64,000 nt of DNA from Diacronema lutheri (GCA_019448385.1 JAGTXO010000010.1:744001-808000), one strand, 5' to 3'; positions 43,401-54,292 are shown, counted from the first letter of the stretch. Notes: generated by a model from the sequence alone, not told the origin. Numbers and translations: made by a program.

Positions 43401-45160
43401 GCGCCGCGGCGCGCACGGCGGCCGCCGCCGCATCGCGCGCCGCACGCGCGCGTGCAGACGCCGCCACGTGTGCGAGCGCTCTCGCATCGCGCGCGTCGCG
43501 CGCGCGCCAGACGCCGCCAAAGCGTCCGACGTCGCGGCCGGCGCTCGGATCGGCCGGCGCTGCCGCCACCGCGGCGTGCGCGCGGAGCGCTCGCACAGCA
43601 CCGGCCGCACGAAAGGCGTCGGCGCGCGCGCGCAGGCCGGCCGCACAAAACGCGCGCGCCGCGCGCGAGCGCGCTACTCGCGCGAGCGTTCGCAACGCGG
43701 CGCGCGCGGTCGCGGCCGCGCCGCCCGCCGCCGCGCGCGCGAGCGCCGTGTCGCGCGTTCGAGCGGCGCGCAGTGCGCGACTGAGTGCGCGCGCGCCCGC
43801 GCGAAGCGCCAGGCGGCGCGCCGCGGCTGCGGCCGATGCCGCGGCCTCGCCCGCGCGCCGCGCGGCCGTCGCCGCGCCGGACCACGCGCGCGCCGCGCGC
43901 GTCGCAAGCAGCCGGCGGCGACGAGCGCGCGCGGCGGCGCGCTCGTGCGCGCGCTCCGCCTTGCGCGCGAGGCGGCCGAGCGCGACGCCGAGCGCGGTGG
44001 CGCGAAGGGCGGCAAAGCGCGCATCCGCCCGCTCGGTCGCCGCCGCCGCCAGCTCGACGCCCTCGCGCCACGCGGCGATCGCGCGCGCCCCGCGCGCGCG
44101 CGCGGCGGCGTTGACGCGCGCCGTCGCGCGCGCGGCGGCCTCGCGCCCGCGCAGCGCGCGCAGCCGCATCGCGGCGAGCGCGAGCTTGAGGATGAGCTTG
44201 GCCTCGAGCAGCAGCAGCAGCCGCGCGCGGAACTCGGCCGCGCTCACCGCGGCCGGCGGCGCGGGCGTCGCGCGTGGGGCGGCCGCGCTCGACGCGGCGA
44301 GGCGGAGCGCGGCCGGCAGCGCGGCCACTTCCGCTGACACCGCGTCGCGCCGCGCGGCGAGCGCGCCGATGGCCGCCTCGAGCGGCGCAACGGCGGCCGA
44401 AACGTCGCGCCGCAGCCGACCGCACCATCCGCGCTGGGCGGGAGGCGATGCGCCGCGGGTGCCATCGTGCGCGCTGGGCGGCGAGTCGGTCGGCGGCGCA
44501 GGCGACGGCGCGCGCGGCGGCGGCGCGGGCGGCGGCGGCGCGGGCGGCGGCGGCGGCGCGAGCCCGCGCGCAACGGACGCGAATGTGCGGTCGACCGAAT
44601 CAAGCAGGCCCTCGGCGTCGAGCAGCCGCCCCTTCGCGTCGAGCAGCGCGCCATCCACCCCCGCAGCTCCGTCGTCGTCGCCGCCGTCGTCGCCGACGTT
44701 TGCGCCGCCGTCTGCGCCGCGTTCTGCGCCGCCGCCCGCGCCACCGTCCTGTGAGCCATCCGCGCCAGCCTCTGCCGGCATGAGGCGCTTTGGGCGGAAC
44801 GCTTTGCGCCGCGCGCTTGCGCTAGCCTGCGCTGGCGGCGGCGGCGGCGACAGCGACGCTGCGAGTGGCGAACGAGACGGCAGGGCGCCGCGCGCGCCAT
44901 CGCAAGCACCCGGGCCGTCGGGCGCGGCGTCGGCGGGCGGCGAAGCGGGCGGCGGTGGCGGCCGCGCGCCGCTCGCGTTTGCCAAAGTATCCGCGCCCGG
45001 AGGCAGCGCAGCAGGCGCAGAGCGCGTGGGCGAGCAGGCGAAAGGCGGCACGGCGGCAGTCGGCCTCCGCGCGAGCGCGCTCAGCTCAGACTGACGCAGC
45101 TTCTGCGCCCGTCGCTGCCGCTGCCGCTGCTGCTGCCGCTGCTGCTGCCGCTGCTGCTGC

Positions 45161-45225
<65 letters not shown>

Positions 45226-45915
45226 CAGGCGCGAGCGTGCGGCCGTCCGAGAGATCGCCGCCGCGTACGCGGCCGCCGCGCGCCCGCAGCCGTCGGAAGC
45301 GGTCGAGGCCGCCGCGCCGACGCGCGCGCCTTCGCCGCCTTGACGGTCGGGCGGGGCGGCCGTCGCCAATGCCACCTCCGACTCCGCCGCGCGCGCGCCG
45401 CCGCCCGCCGCGGCTTCGTAACGGTCGACAAACGTCGCAACGCCGAGCGTCGACACGCGTGGCAACGCGCGCGGCGCCGGCGCCGCAGACGCGCGCGCCG
45501 CCGCCAAGACTGCGCCGCCGCATCGCACGGGCGAGCCCGGCGACGCTCTCGCACGCGCGTCCGCGAGCGCGGCCGTCAGCTCCGCCTCCTGCGCGGCCGC
45601 GTCCTCAAGCGCCTCGGCGCGTGATGCACCCAAAACGCGCGCACCCGCAACGCCGCTCGCGTACGGTGCGCCCATTCGAGGCGGCAGCAGGGCGCGCGCG
45701 GGCGCACGCCCGTCGCGCGCAGCGGTGGGCGCGGGCGTGCGGAAGGCGAGCGGCGGCGGTAAGGTGCCGAGCAGCTGCTCGACCTTGCGCACGTGGTCGC
45801 GCGCCGAATCAATCTGCACGTCGATGAACGACGGCGGCGCCGCCCATTCTGCCGCCGGCCGGTTGAGCGCGCCGAGCGGCGCGCGGCTCACCACTGGCTG
45901 TGAGCCGCGCACCAT
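40477..45915 (-). CDS. Giant Ala/Arg-rich protein with W-containing Sfi1-like repeats and polyQ
   Basis: One exon, 1812 residues from the ATG at 45915. The N-terminal region (PPSFIDVQIDSARDHVRKVE...) is not low complexity and supports this frame. Residues about 230-265 hold 20 Gln in a row, then RQQQ units. A Pro/Asp/Gly-rich region follows, then from about residue 500 to 1700 the protein is built of Ala/Arg helices punctuated by Trp in settings such as ALARWAAACT, ALARWARVAS, ALREWRVRAA, ALGAWARLRA. The W-to-W distance in the clearest pairs is 29 residues. Sfi1 and related centrosomal/basal-body proteins use W-containing repeats of about 30 residues to bind centrin. Here the match is to layout and not to a detected domain. 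The C-terminal ~110 residues are Pro/Ser/Ala-rich. The gene is head to head with PI4K beta. Because GC is so high, other frames are also open over long stretches; they lack these features. Confidence 0.62.
45163..45222 (-). repeat. (CAG)20 tract coding polyglutamine
   Basis: Twenty uninterrupted CTG on the plus strand read as 20 CAG codons in the minus-strand gene, followed by CAG-CAG-CGG type units that give RQQQ repeats. It is the only long triplet run in this gene. Confidence 0.95.
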
Positions 45916-45924
45916 TTTGGCGCG
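45915..45924. promoter_or_regulatory. TTTTGGCGCG, E2F/DP-like site at a divergent promoter
   Basis: The site overlaps the A of the minus-strand start codon and lies in the 133-bp gap between the Sfi1-like gene and PI4K beta. E2F/DP factors recognise TTTSSCGC. The same 10-mer, inverted, is at 55409-55418 in another head-to-head gap. The remainder of the gap also carries TTCAAA and TTTGAA (about 45941-45957). Confidence 0.45.
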
Positions 45925-46048
45925 ACTTCCAAAACGCGCCTTCAAACGCCTTTGAAAAGGAGCGGGGCGCCCTGTTCGGCATCAGAAGGCTCCCCTGCTG
46001 CCGAGCCGACGGCCGGCCCGAGGTTGGGTGGGGCAAGCGGCGACGGCC

Positions 46049-48676
46049 ATGGCTCCGCGGGGCAGGCCGGTCGAGCTGCTCGAGCCAAGCACTTCGGCGT
46101 CGAACAGCCAGCTTGCCTCGCCCAAGCAGCGCAACGCCGCCGAGCGCGCGCTTGAGGGCACGATCGAGGGCGTCAAGTCGGGACTTCGCTCCTTCCAGCA
46201 GCGGCTCACGGGTGCGGGCTTCGACGACGCGGTCTTCGATGTGCTTCACCGGCTGCACGCGCTGGCGAGCAAGGCGCCCGTTCCCGCCGTTTCAGGCGAG
46301 GCGCCGAGCGAGGAGCTCATCGTCCAGCTGCTCGCGCGCATCGCTGCGGCCGACGAGCCGGTCGTGCGCCAGGTGATCCCGCAGCTCGTCGCGATCGCGT
46401 GCCGGAGTGCGCCTCCGCTCGCGCGGCTCGACACCTTCCTCGTGACGCAGTGCTCGTGCTCGCACGATTTTGCGATGGAGTGCTGCTGGGCCCTTCTCGC
46501 CGAGCGCGCGCCCTCCCAGCCCGAGCTGCTCGCGCGCGCCGAGGCGCTGCTCGTCTCGTGTGAGCGCGCCGGCCGCCTCTCGCTGCACATCGACGCATCG
46601 CCCAGGCTGCGGCGCACACTCTCGATGCCCGCAGTGAAGCGCCGGCCCGACGCGCCCGGCGCCGCCGCCTCCTCCGCGCCCGCCGACGCCGCCGCGCCGC
46701 CGCCCGCGCCGCCAGTCGACGACGTGTCCGAGTTGCGCCTTTTGCACCTCCTCGTCGCCGTCGCCGCGCGGCTCAAGATGGTGCCAAAGTCACGCCGGCA
46801 GCAGGCGTTGCAGTCGGCGATGCAGCAGCTCGACAACCGGCTCCACGCGCAGCGCTCGGCGTGCACGTGGCACGCGACGCCGCTGCGCGCGCCGCCGCTG
46901 GCCAAGACGGCCGCGCCGCTGCGCGTGTTGCGCGTGTGTGCGGCCGAGTCACACGCCTTCTCCACCAAGGAGCGCGTGCCGTACATCGTCTATTTTGAGC
47001 TGGCAAGCTGCGCCGATTACGATGCGTTCGCGCCCAACCCGGGCGCGCGCCCGCGCGCAGCGAGCACCTTGGTCTCGCCGCCACACGCGCACGCCGCCGG
47101 GGCCGATGCGGCCGCGCGGCTCGCTGACGGCTTCCAGGTGCTCGCCAGCCTCGCGTCGGTGGGCGTGCTCGCGGAACAGCCGGGCTCGCTCACACCCGAG
47201 AAGCGCGCCGCCTTCGCACCACGCCCCGCGCAGCCGACTGCGCCGACTGCGCCTGCCGGCGGCGAGCGGCGAGCGGCGTGCGGCGTACCGATGGCGGCGG
47301 GCCCCGACGCGGAGCTGCCCGTCGTTGGCGAGGAGCACGATGCGCTCTCGCAGCTCTCGAGCAAGCAGGTGATCCTGCAGGATCTACCGCGCGAGATGAG
47401 CGGCTCGGAGGACGACTCCGCCGCCGCCACCTCGACCGCGACTGCCACCAACGGCGTGGACTGGGTCGGCGCGCGCGCGCAGGCGGACGAGCGCACGCGC
47501 CGCGCGGCTGTGTTTGGCGAGCCTTTTGCCGACCGTCAGGCGCGGCTCGCGCGGCAATCAACGTACGCGTCGTGGCCGTCATGGCACGTGCTCGCCGTCG
47601 TCGTCAAGGCGAACGACGAGCTGCGCCAGGAGCAGTTTGCGATGCAGCTCATCTCAACCCTCGACCTGCTCTTCCGCCGCGCGCGCCTGCCCCTCGCGCT
47701 CCGGCCGTACCGGATCACGGCGACGGGCGCGGACTCTGGGCTCATCGAGGGGATCAACGACGCGGTCTCGCTCGACACGCTCAAGCAGCGCACGCCGCAT
47801 TGCGCCAGCCTCGCCGCCTTCTTCCGCGAGCAGTACGGCGGCAACCGTCGTCCCGCCTACCACCGTGCCCGCCTCAACTTTGCGCGCTCAGCCGCCGCAT
47901 ACTCGATCGTCTGCTACCTGCTGCAAATTAAGGACAGGCACAATGGAAACATCATGCTCACCAGCGACGGGTGCGCGCCCCGCGCGTCCGCGTCGGCCCC
48001 GTGCACGCGCGCCGGACCGGTAGCCCGCCCCCCCCTCCCCCCCCCCTCCCCCCCCCCCCCCCCCCCTCCCCCTTTCCGTGGCTTGCCCGCCACGCCCACT
48101 GACGCGCGCGCCTGCACGCGCGCGTGGCCGGCGTGCGCATGTTGCAGTCACCTGGTGCACATCGACTTTGGCTTCTTTCTGTCAAACTCGCCAGGTGGTA
48201 ACCTCAACTTTGAGTCCGCGCCCTTCAAGCTCACGCACGAATATGTCGAGCTGCTCGGCGGCGCAAAGTCGCCGCTCTTCCGTTATTTCCGCTACCTGCT
48301 CGTGCGCGGCTTTGTTGAGGTGAGAGCGGCCGCGCGCGCGCGCGCATCGCCGCGGCGCGCGCGTCGGCGCGCGCTCATTTGCGGCGTGTGGCGCGCGATG
48401 TGCACCTGACGCACCGCGACGGCCGTCACGCAGGCGCGGAGGCACCGCGACACGATCCTGCAGCTCGTGCAGACGACGCTCGACTTTGGCGGCGCGAGAT
48501 GGCCGTGCTTTCGCGCGGGCCAGGCCGCCGTCGACACGCTGCGCGCGCGCTTCCAGCCCGAGATGAGCATGCACCAGTACACCAACCACGTCATCACGCT
48601 GATTAATCAGGCGCACGGCAACTTTCGCACACGCTGCTACGACAATTACCAGTTCTGCTGCCAGGGCATCGCGTGA
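46049..48676 (+). CDS. PI4KB: Phosphatidylinositol 4-kinase beta (type III)
   Basis: Three exons, 46049-47970, 48148-48319 and 48434-48676, give 778 residues, the usual length. The enzyme phosphorylates phosphatidylinositol to PI4P, mainly at the Golgi, and is recruited by ARF1 in animals. The kinase domain fills the C-terminal third: VVVKANDELRQEQFAMQLI with the ATP-binding Lys, SGLIEGINDAVSLDTLK, catalytic loop IKDRHNGNIML (about residue 629), activation loop HIDFGFFLSNSPGGNLNFE (about 644), and the C-terminal LITLINQ-like and YDNYQFCCQGIA region. Intron 1 (177 bp, GACGG|GTGCGC ... GTTGCAG) falls between the catalytic and activation loops and is C-rich; intron 2 (114 bp) starts GTGAGA. I chose the ATG at 46049. 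The N-terminal half contains a lipid-kinase-unique-type helical region and a disordered insert. It is flanked on both sides by the A/R-rich genes. Confidence 0.92.
48005..48072 (+). repeat. C-rich tract in PI4K beta intron 1
   Basis: Runs of C broken by single T fill most of 48009-48072 within the intron 47971-48147. The tract ends about 75 bp before the acceptor, too far to be the normal polypyrimidine tract. Confidence 0.85.
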
Positions 48677-48691
48677 GTCGTGACGCGTGGG

Positions 48692-48715
48692 TGCTGTGTA
48701 CAACTGCCCACAGCA
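48692..48715. terminator. Inverted repeat in the 51-bp convergent gap
   Basis: TGCTGTG (48692-48698) and CACAGCA (48709-48715) can form a 7-bp stem with a 10-nt loop. It lies 16 bp after the PI4K beta stop and 13 bp after the end of the convergent gene on the minus strand. It might help to mark the 3' ends; this is only a guess. Confidence 0.3.
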
Positions 48716-48727
48716 GTATTGTAGCCG

Positions 48728-51700
48728 TCAGGAAATTGCGCGCGCCGCCCACAGCGGCCGGTGCACGCGCGCCCGCCCGGAGGCAGCCGTGCCGCGCATG
48801 CCGCGACGTGCAGCGACTGTCCGACGCCGGCGCGTGAACGCGGCCCAGCCGCCGACGACATGCGCGAGGAGCTGCGCGTCGGCAAGCGCGCCGAGCGCGT
48901 GCACGGGCGCCACGCGCGGCGCGGCCGCGCGCGGCGGGCCCTTTCTCGCCACGCCGACCTGCGCCGAGCGCGGCGTGGCGAAGGATTCGCCGTCCGCGCA
49001 GCGGGGGCCGAGCGCCGCCGGCGTACGCGCGCGGCGTGCGCTCGCAAGCGCCTGCGCGCGCACACCGCGGCGCGTGCCCTCGCCATCGAGCGCGCCATCG
49101 AGCACGCCATCGAGCGCGCCGGGCGCGCGTGCAGCCACCGTGGTGCCGTGCGCCAGCCGGGAGACGATGTTCAGCGCCGAGCGGCTGGCCGCGCCGAGGG
49201 GCGATGGCGGCGAGCCGCGCAATTCGAAGAGCGCGAATGGGGCCGGCGCGCGAGGTGTGCCCTTGGCGCGCGCTATGTTGGGCGGAGCGTGCTGCGCGGC
49301 TGGCGCGCTGATGGTGGCGAGCGCGCGCGCGGCTCGGACGCGCACGCGCGCGCGCCAGCGCGCGAGCGCGCCGGTCGCTTGCGCGCGCATGGCGCGCGCG
49401 CGCGCCGACCGCACGTTAGCCGCCATGCCGGCGAGGCGTGCGAGGGCCCGCACGGCTTGCTTGGCGAGCGATCGGCCAGCGCCGAGCGCGTCGCCGAACG
49501 CGCCAGCGGGCTCGAAGGGTGCGGCCGTGCTCGCGGCGGCTGGCGCGGGGTCGAGCGCGGCGAGGAGCCACGGGCGCGGCAGCACCGAGGCATCAAGCGC
49601 GACGCGCCGCGGCGCGCGGCGGCGCCAGCGCGCGAGCGCGCGGCGGCGCGCGCCAAACTTGGCGGCGCCTGCCATCAACCGAAGCTCCACGCGCCGCCGC
49701 GTCGCGTGCGCTGCGTGCCGCCAGAGGCGCAGCGCGAGCGTGCCGCGCGCGCGCTCGAGAGCGCGTGCGTCGGCGCCGCGCCGCCAGCGCGCGAGAAGGG
49801 ATGTGCGCGCCTCGGCCACGCGGCGCGTGCGCGCGCCCGTGACGAGCGCTTCGGCAAGAGCGGCGCGTCGGGCGGCTGCGCCGAACGCGCGCAGACCGAC
49901 GTCGGCGGCGGCGCGCACAGCGAGCGAGCGCGCGAAGACCCGCCCGCACCACAGCTTGGACGAGCGCGACCACGCGGCCGCTGCGTCGCGCACGCGCGCG
50001 GCGGCGGCGGACGCGCGCCGCGCGTCCGCCGCGGCGGCCGCGGCCATCGCGGCCGGCCACGCGCGTAGTGAAGCACGTAACGCGCCGCGCCGCGCGTGCG
50101 TGTGCGCGCGGCCGCGCAAAGCGTTCGTCGCCCGCGCAACGCGTGCCGAGTGGCGGGCGCGCACGAGCGCGGCGCGTTGCCGCGACGCCACCGCCGTGGC
50201 GGGGGCGAGCCAGGCGCCGCGCCGGCGCGTGGCCGCCGCCGCCGCCCACCTCTCGAGCGCGGCGGAGGCGCGCGCGCCCGCGAGCGCGGCAGCGCCCGCC
50301 AGCCGGCGCAATCGGCTGGCGGCGGCGAGCGCAAAGGCGTCGAGCGCATCCGCCGCGTCGCGCGCGCGCGCGCGCGCGCGCATTCGGCGCGCGCGCGCAC
50401 CGCGGCTCGCGAGCGCCCACGCACGCGCGGCCTCGCGCGCGGCGCGCCGGCCGGCGACGGTGGCGGCGAACGCAGCGCGCGCAAGGCCGACGCCGCGCGC
50501 CGTCGCGCGCGCACGCCACTCGCCCAGCGCGGCGGCGCGCGCGGCGGCGCGCTTCGCAGCCACCGCATCGAGCGCGCACGCGCCGAGCGCGCGCGCCGCG
50601 CCGCGCCGCTCGCGCCAGCCGCGAAGCGTGGCGCTGAGGCGGGTACGCGTGCCGACAGCGGCGCGCGCGCGCAGGCTGGCGGACGCGCTCACGCGCAACC
50701 GCCAGCGCGCGACGGCGGCGGCGCAGCGCGCGCAGTCGGCGCGCTCGTCGCGCGCCACGCCGGCCCGGCGCTCGCGCGCCGCCGTCGCCCAAGCGTCGCC
50801 GGCCGTGGCGCACCGTGCGAGGCGCAGCGCCGCGCAAAAGGCGTTCGAGCGAGCGGCGAGCACACGCGCGGCGAGCCACTCGTCCGCGCGTCGGCCGAGC
50901 GCCGCACGGACCGCGCGCAGCGCGAGCGTGCGTGCGGCGCGCGCGCGCGCGCCGCTCGCCGCTCGCTGCTTGCCACGCGCGTCGGCGGCAGCGCAAAGCC
51001 GCGCGAGCGCCGCGCGCCGTGCCGCGCGTCGCGCGTCGGCGGACGCCCATGCCACCGAGCGACGCGCCGCGCACGCGGCGCGCAGCCGCGCGAGCGCGGC
51101 GCGCGCGCCCGGCGGCGAGCGCGCGCGCGCGCGCAGCGCGTCGGCGGCGGACGCCGCGCGCGCGGCGCGAGCGAGCGCGCATAGCGCGGCGCGGCGCTCG
51201 AAGCGGCGCGCGCTCATGTGGCGGACGGCCGTGGCCGCGGCCGCCGCGCCGCTGCGTCGCGCTTGCGAGCGCCACGCGAAGATGGCGCCGCGCGCTTCGT
51301 TCTCGCATCGCGTGACCGCGCGTGCGCGCAGCACGGCATGCAGCGCCGCGACGCGCGCCGCGCCACGCCGCATTCGGCGCAGGGCGCGGACGAGCGTGCT
51401 CGCGTGGCCCCGCCCGTCGCGCGCGGCCGCCATGGCCGCCTCTGCCGCCGCCGCCCAGGGCAGCGCCGCCGCCGTCGCCGCGCGCAACCGGCGCATGGCC
51501 GCGCGCAGCCGCCGCTCGCGCGCGCGTGCGCGCACCGTCGACGCGGCGCCTCCGCGCGCGAGCGCGCACGCGCCGCGCGCTCGCCACGTGCGCAGCGCGA
51601 GCGCGCGCGCCGCGCGAGCGGCCGCCTCGCCGATCGTGGCCGCGCGTCTCGCGCGCGCGGCCGCACGGCCGAGCGCGCGCACGGCCGCCGCCGGCGCGCT

Positions 51701-54292
51701 CGCGCGCGCCGCGAGGCCGGCGCGGGCAGCGCGCGCGGCGCGCGCGCGCACCGCGCCGCCATTGTGCGCCCACCGGCGCACCGCTGCCGCGACGGCGACG
51801 GCGCGCAGCCCGCGCGCAGCTTGGCGCGCGACGGCCGGCACGCGCGCGGGGGGCACGAGCCATGCGGGCGGCACGCCGGCCGCGCGCGCGCGCTCGAGTG
51901 CGGCGGCCGAGACCGCCGCCGCCGCCTCGGCGAGCGCGCGCAGCGCATGGCGCAGCGCGAGGTGCTCCGCCGCCTTCCGGCGGCACGCGTGCAGCTCGCG
52001 CGCGATGCGGTCAAAGGGTGCGAAGCGGCGCCAGCGCACGAGCCACGGCCGCACGGCCGCCGCACGCGGTGCGCGACAAGCACAGCGCGCGGCGGCCGCG
52101 CGCCGCCACCAGCGCTCGAGCGCGGTGGACAGCACGGTCCTCGCGCCCGCGCCCACCAAGCGGCGCGCGCTCGCGCCCGCGCGCCAGCGCCGCACGCCCG
52201 AGCGGAGCGCACGCGCGCGCGCCGCCGTCGATACGTCGGCCGCCACGTCCGCGCGCGCGCGCGCGGCAGCGCTCGCTTCGACCATCGCGAGGCGCGCGCC
52301 GACGAGCGCGCGCAGCGCGCGCCGCGTGCGCAGCGCGATTGTCCGGCCGGTCGCGTCGCGCGCCGAGCGCGCCGACGTCGTCCACGCGCGCATTGCCGCA
52401 ACGAGTCGCCGCGCGCGCGTGCGCGCGAACGGCGCGCCGCACGCCCACGCGACGAACGCGCGCGCGCGCGCGGCGCGCTCGCGCATGGCGCCATGCTGTC
52501 GCTGCGCGCCATCAACACTCGTCCGCGCCGCGCGCAGCGCCCGCCACGAGCAGAGCACGCGCGCGCGCACGCGCGCAAAATGGCGCGCGTGCGCGAGCTC
52601 GCGCCGCGCGGCGCGCACAGCGCGGCCGAGCGTGCGCCGGCGAAGCGCTGCGAGCGCGGCGTGCGTGGCGGCGCGCAGTGCGCGCGCGGTGTGCACGGCG
52701 CATAGCGTGCGCTCCGCGCGCGACTGCTGCGCGGCGCGCGCCACGCGCACGACCGCCGCCGCCGCCACCAAGCTGTCGACGGCACGCGCGTGCGCGACGC
52801 GCGTCGCGGCGCGCGTCGCGCGCTCGCGCAGCGCGCGCAGTGCGGTGCGCGCGGCGCGTGGCCGGACGATCGACGGCGCGTCGTTCACTCGCGGCACCGC
52901 CCGCCACGCGCCCAAGGCGTGCGCGAGCCGCCGCGCGCGGCCGAGCGCCGCGGCCGCGTCGGCCGCGCTGCCGCGCGCGCGCATGGATCTCGCCATGCCG
53001 AACGCGCGCCACGAGCTGAGAGTGCGTCGGCCCGCGCCCGCCAGACGCCGCGTGCTCGCGAGCTCGCGCTGCGCCGCGCGCATCGCTCGATTGAGCGCGG
53101 CGCGGTGGAGCGCGCCAAGCGCCGTGCGCACGACCCGCAAGCCAATCGTCGAGCGGCGGCGCGCTGCCGCCCTCGGAAGCACAGCGCGTACGGCGGCGGG
53201 CGGGCCCTCGCCACCCGCGCGCGCGCCGACGCGCAGCGCGGCCCACGCCGCGCACAGCGCGCGCGCGCGCGCGACGCTCGCCGTCGCGCGCCGGGAGCCC
53301 GCGCGCCGCGCTGTGCGACGCAGCGCGCGGAGAGCGGCAGACATGCGGCGCGCGTCGCCGAGCCGCGCGGCGGACGCGAGAGCGCTCGCGAGGCGCGCGC
53401 GCGAGCGGAGCGCGCGCCAGCCGCGCGTGCGCGCAAGCCGCGCGCGCAGCCGCGAGGACTCATCGGGCTCGACGACGCTGGCACCGTGTGGGACGTTGAG
53501 AAACCGAGCGGGAGACTCCATCGCCGGCGGGTTGTCCGCGTCCGCGTCCGCAGCCGCCGGCGGTGCAGTCTCCCGCTCGGCCATGGCGGCGCGCAGCGCG
53601 GGCGTGGCGGGCGCGGCGGGCGGCGTCGGTGGACGACGTGCGCGCTGCACGCCAGGGCGCGATAAGCGCGGCGGATGCGCCGCGGGAACGGCCGTGCACG
53701 CGTCGTCGTCGGCCGGCGGCGGCGAGGCCGCGTCGCCTGCCGAGTGGCGCGTCCGGAGCAGTAACGCGACGCGCGCCTCCGACGCGCGAGCGTCCGACGC
53801 GCAGTGTAGGGCGGTGCGCCCGTCGGCCATGCGCGCATTCGCATCCGCGCCCAGCTCAAGCAGCGCGCGCACCGCGGCCGCGTGCCCGCGCGACGCGGCC
53901 AGGTGCAGCGCGGCCTCTCGCGCGCCGCCCTCCAGCCGAGCGTCGACGCGCGCACCGGCGCGCGCGAGCAGGCGGAGCGGCGCGGCGTGGCCTGCGCTGC
54001 TCGCGCATAGAAGCGGTGTCCACCCGTCATCGCCCGCCCGCGCGTCGGCACCCGCGCCGCGCCAGAGCAGCAGCTGCACCGCCGCGCTGTGGCCGCGCAG
54101 CGCGGCGAGATGCAGCGCGGACCACTCGTCCGGCGCGGCGGTGTCGACACGCGCGCCGGCGCCGAGTGCGGCGCGCATTGCGTCCAGGTCGGCACGCAGG
54201 CACGCGTCGAGCAGCGCGGCCTGCGCCCCGTCCACCCCCGCTCGCAGCGCTGGCGCCGGCGAGCGCAGCGCGCCCGTCACGCCGTCCGCCAT
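48728..54292 (-). CDS. Ankyrin-repeat protein with giant Ala/Arg-rich Sfi1-like tail
   Basis: One exon of 1854 residues from the ATG at 54292. Residues about 25-190 hold four to five ankyrin repeats (SALHLAALRGHSAAVQLLLWRG, GWTPLLCASSAGHAAPLRLL, AALHLAASRGHAAAVRALLEL, GRTALHCASDA; each is only part of a repeat). After a Pro/Ala linker (about 195-290) the rest, some 1550 residues, is Ala/Arg helices with Trp in settings such as LLARWRRGAD, LALRLWRHAA, RALARWRRRA, LGEWRARA, with W spacings of about 21 to 36 residues. This is the same style as the 40477-45915 protein. A scaffold role, with ankyrin repeats binding partners and the repeats binding centrin or calmodulin, is inference. The frame is supported by the ankyrin repeats at its start; the opposite strand is also open over 5.6 kb but encodes nothing recognisable. 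Confidence 0.68.
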   Translation of the reverse strand: MADGVTGALRSPAPALRAGVDGAQAALLDACLRADLDAMRAALGAGARVDTAAPDEWSALHLAALRGHSAAVQLLLWRGAGADARAGDDGWTPLLCASSAGHAAPLRLLARAGARVDARLEGGAREAALHLAASRGHAAAVRALLELGADANARMADGRTALHCASDARASEARVALLLRTRHSAGDAASPPPADDDACTAVPAAHPPRLSRPGVQRARRPPTPPAAPATPALRAAMAERETAPPAAADADADNPPAMESPARFLNVPHGASVVEPDESSRLRARLARTRGWRALRSRARLASALASAARLGDARRMSAALRALRRTARRAGSRRATASVARARALCAAWAALRVGARAGGEGPPAAVRAVLPRAAARRRSTIGLRVVRTALGALHRAALNRAMRAAQRELASTRRLAGAGRRTLSSWRAFGMARSMRARGSAADAAAALGRARRLAHALGAWRAVPRVNDAPSIVRPRAARTALRALRERATRAATRVAHARAVDSLVAAAAVVRVARAAQQSRAERTLCAVHTARALRAATHAALAALRRRTLGRAVRAARRELAHARHFARVRARVLCSWRALRAARTSVDGAQRQHGAMRERAARARAFVAWACGAPFARTRARRLVAAMRAWTTSARSARDATGRTIALRTRRALRALVGARLAMVEASAAARARADVAADVSTAARARALRSGVRRWRAGASARRLVGAGARTVLSTALERWWRRAAAARCACRAPRAAAVRPWLVRWRRFAPFDRIARELHACRRKAAEHLALRHALRALAEAAAAVSAAALERARAAGVPPAWLVPPARVPAVARQAARGLRAVAVAAAVRRWAHNGGAVRARAARAARAGLAARASAPAAAVRALGRAAARARRAATIGEAAARAARALALRTWRARGACALARGGAASTVRARARERRLRAAMRRLRAATAAALPWAAAAEAAMAAARDGRGHASTLVRALRRMRRGAARVAALHAVLRARAVTRCENEARGAIFAWRSQARRSGAAAAATAVRHMSARRFERRAALCALARAARAASAADALRARARSPPGARAALARLRAACAARRSVAWASADARRAARRAALARLCAAADARGKQRAASGARARAARTLALRAVRAALGRRADEWLAARVLAARSNAFCAALRLARCATAGDAWATAARERRAGVARDERADCARCAAAVARWRLRVSASASLRARAAVGTRTRLSATLRGWRERRGAARALGACALDAVAAKRAAARAAALGEWRARATARGVGLARAAFAATVAGRRAAREAARAWALASRGARARRMRARARARDAADALDAFALAAASRLRRLAGAAALAGARASAALERWAAAAATRRRGAWLAPATAVASRQRAALVRARHSARVARATNALRGRAHTHARRGALRASLRAWPAAMAAAAAADARRASAAAARVRDAAAAWSRSSKLWCGRVFARSLAVRAAADVGLRAFGAAARRAALAEALVTGARTRRVAEARTSLLARWRRGADARALERARGTLALRLWRHAAHATRRRVELRLMAGAAKFGARRRALARWRRRAPRRVALDASVLPRPWLLAALDPAPAAASTAAPFEPAGAFGDALGAGRSLAKQAVRALARLAGMAANVRSARARAMRAQATGALARWRARVRVRAARALATISAPAAQHAPPNIARAKGTPRAPAPFALFELRGSPPSPLGAASRSALNIVSRLAHGTTVAARAPGALDGVLDGALDGEGTRRGVRAQALASARRARTPAALGPRCADGESFATPRSAQVGVARKGPPRAAAPRVAPVHALGALADAQLLAHVVGGWAAFTRRRRTVAARRGMRGTAASGRARVHRPLWAARAIS

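Noticed and set aside
42602-45094. Plus-strand open frame of 830 codons inside the Sfi1-like gene
   Set aside because: No start context or domain; amino-acid use is purely a reflection of Ala/Arg codons on the other strand.
12907-48433. Excess of introns with length divisible by three
   Set aside because: Nine of 20 inferred introns are multiples of three against about seven expected; too few to matter, and reading-through introns may bias how they were found.
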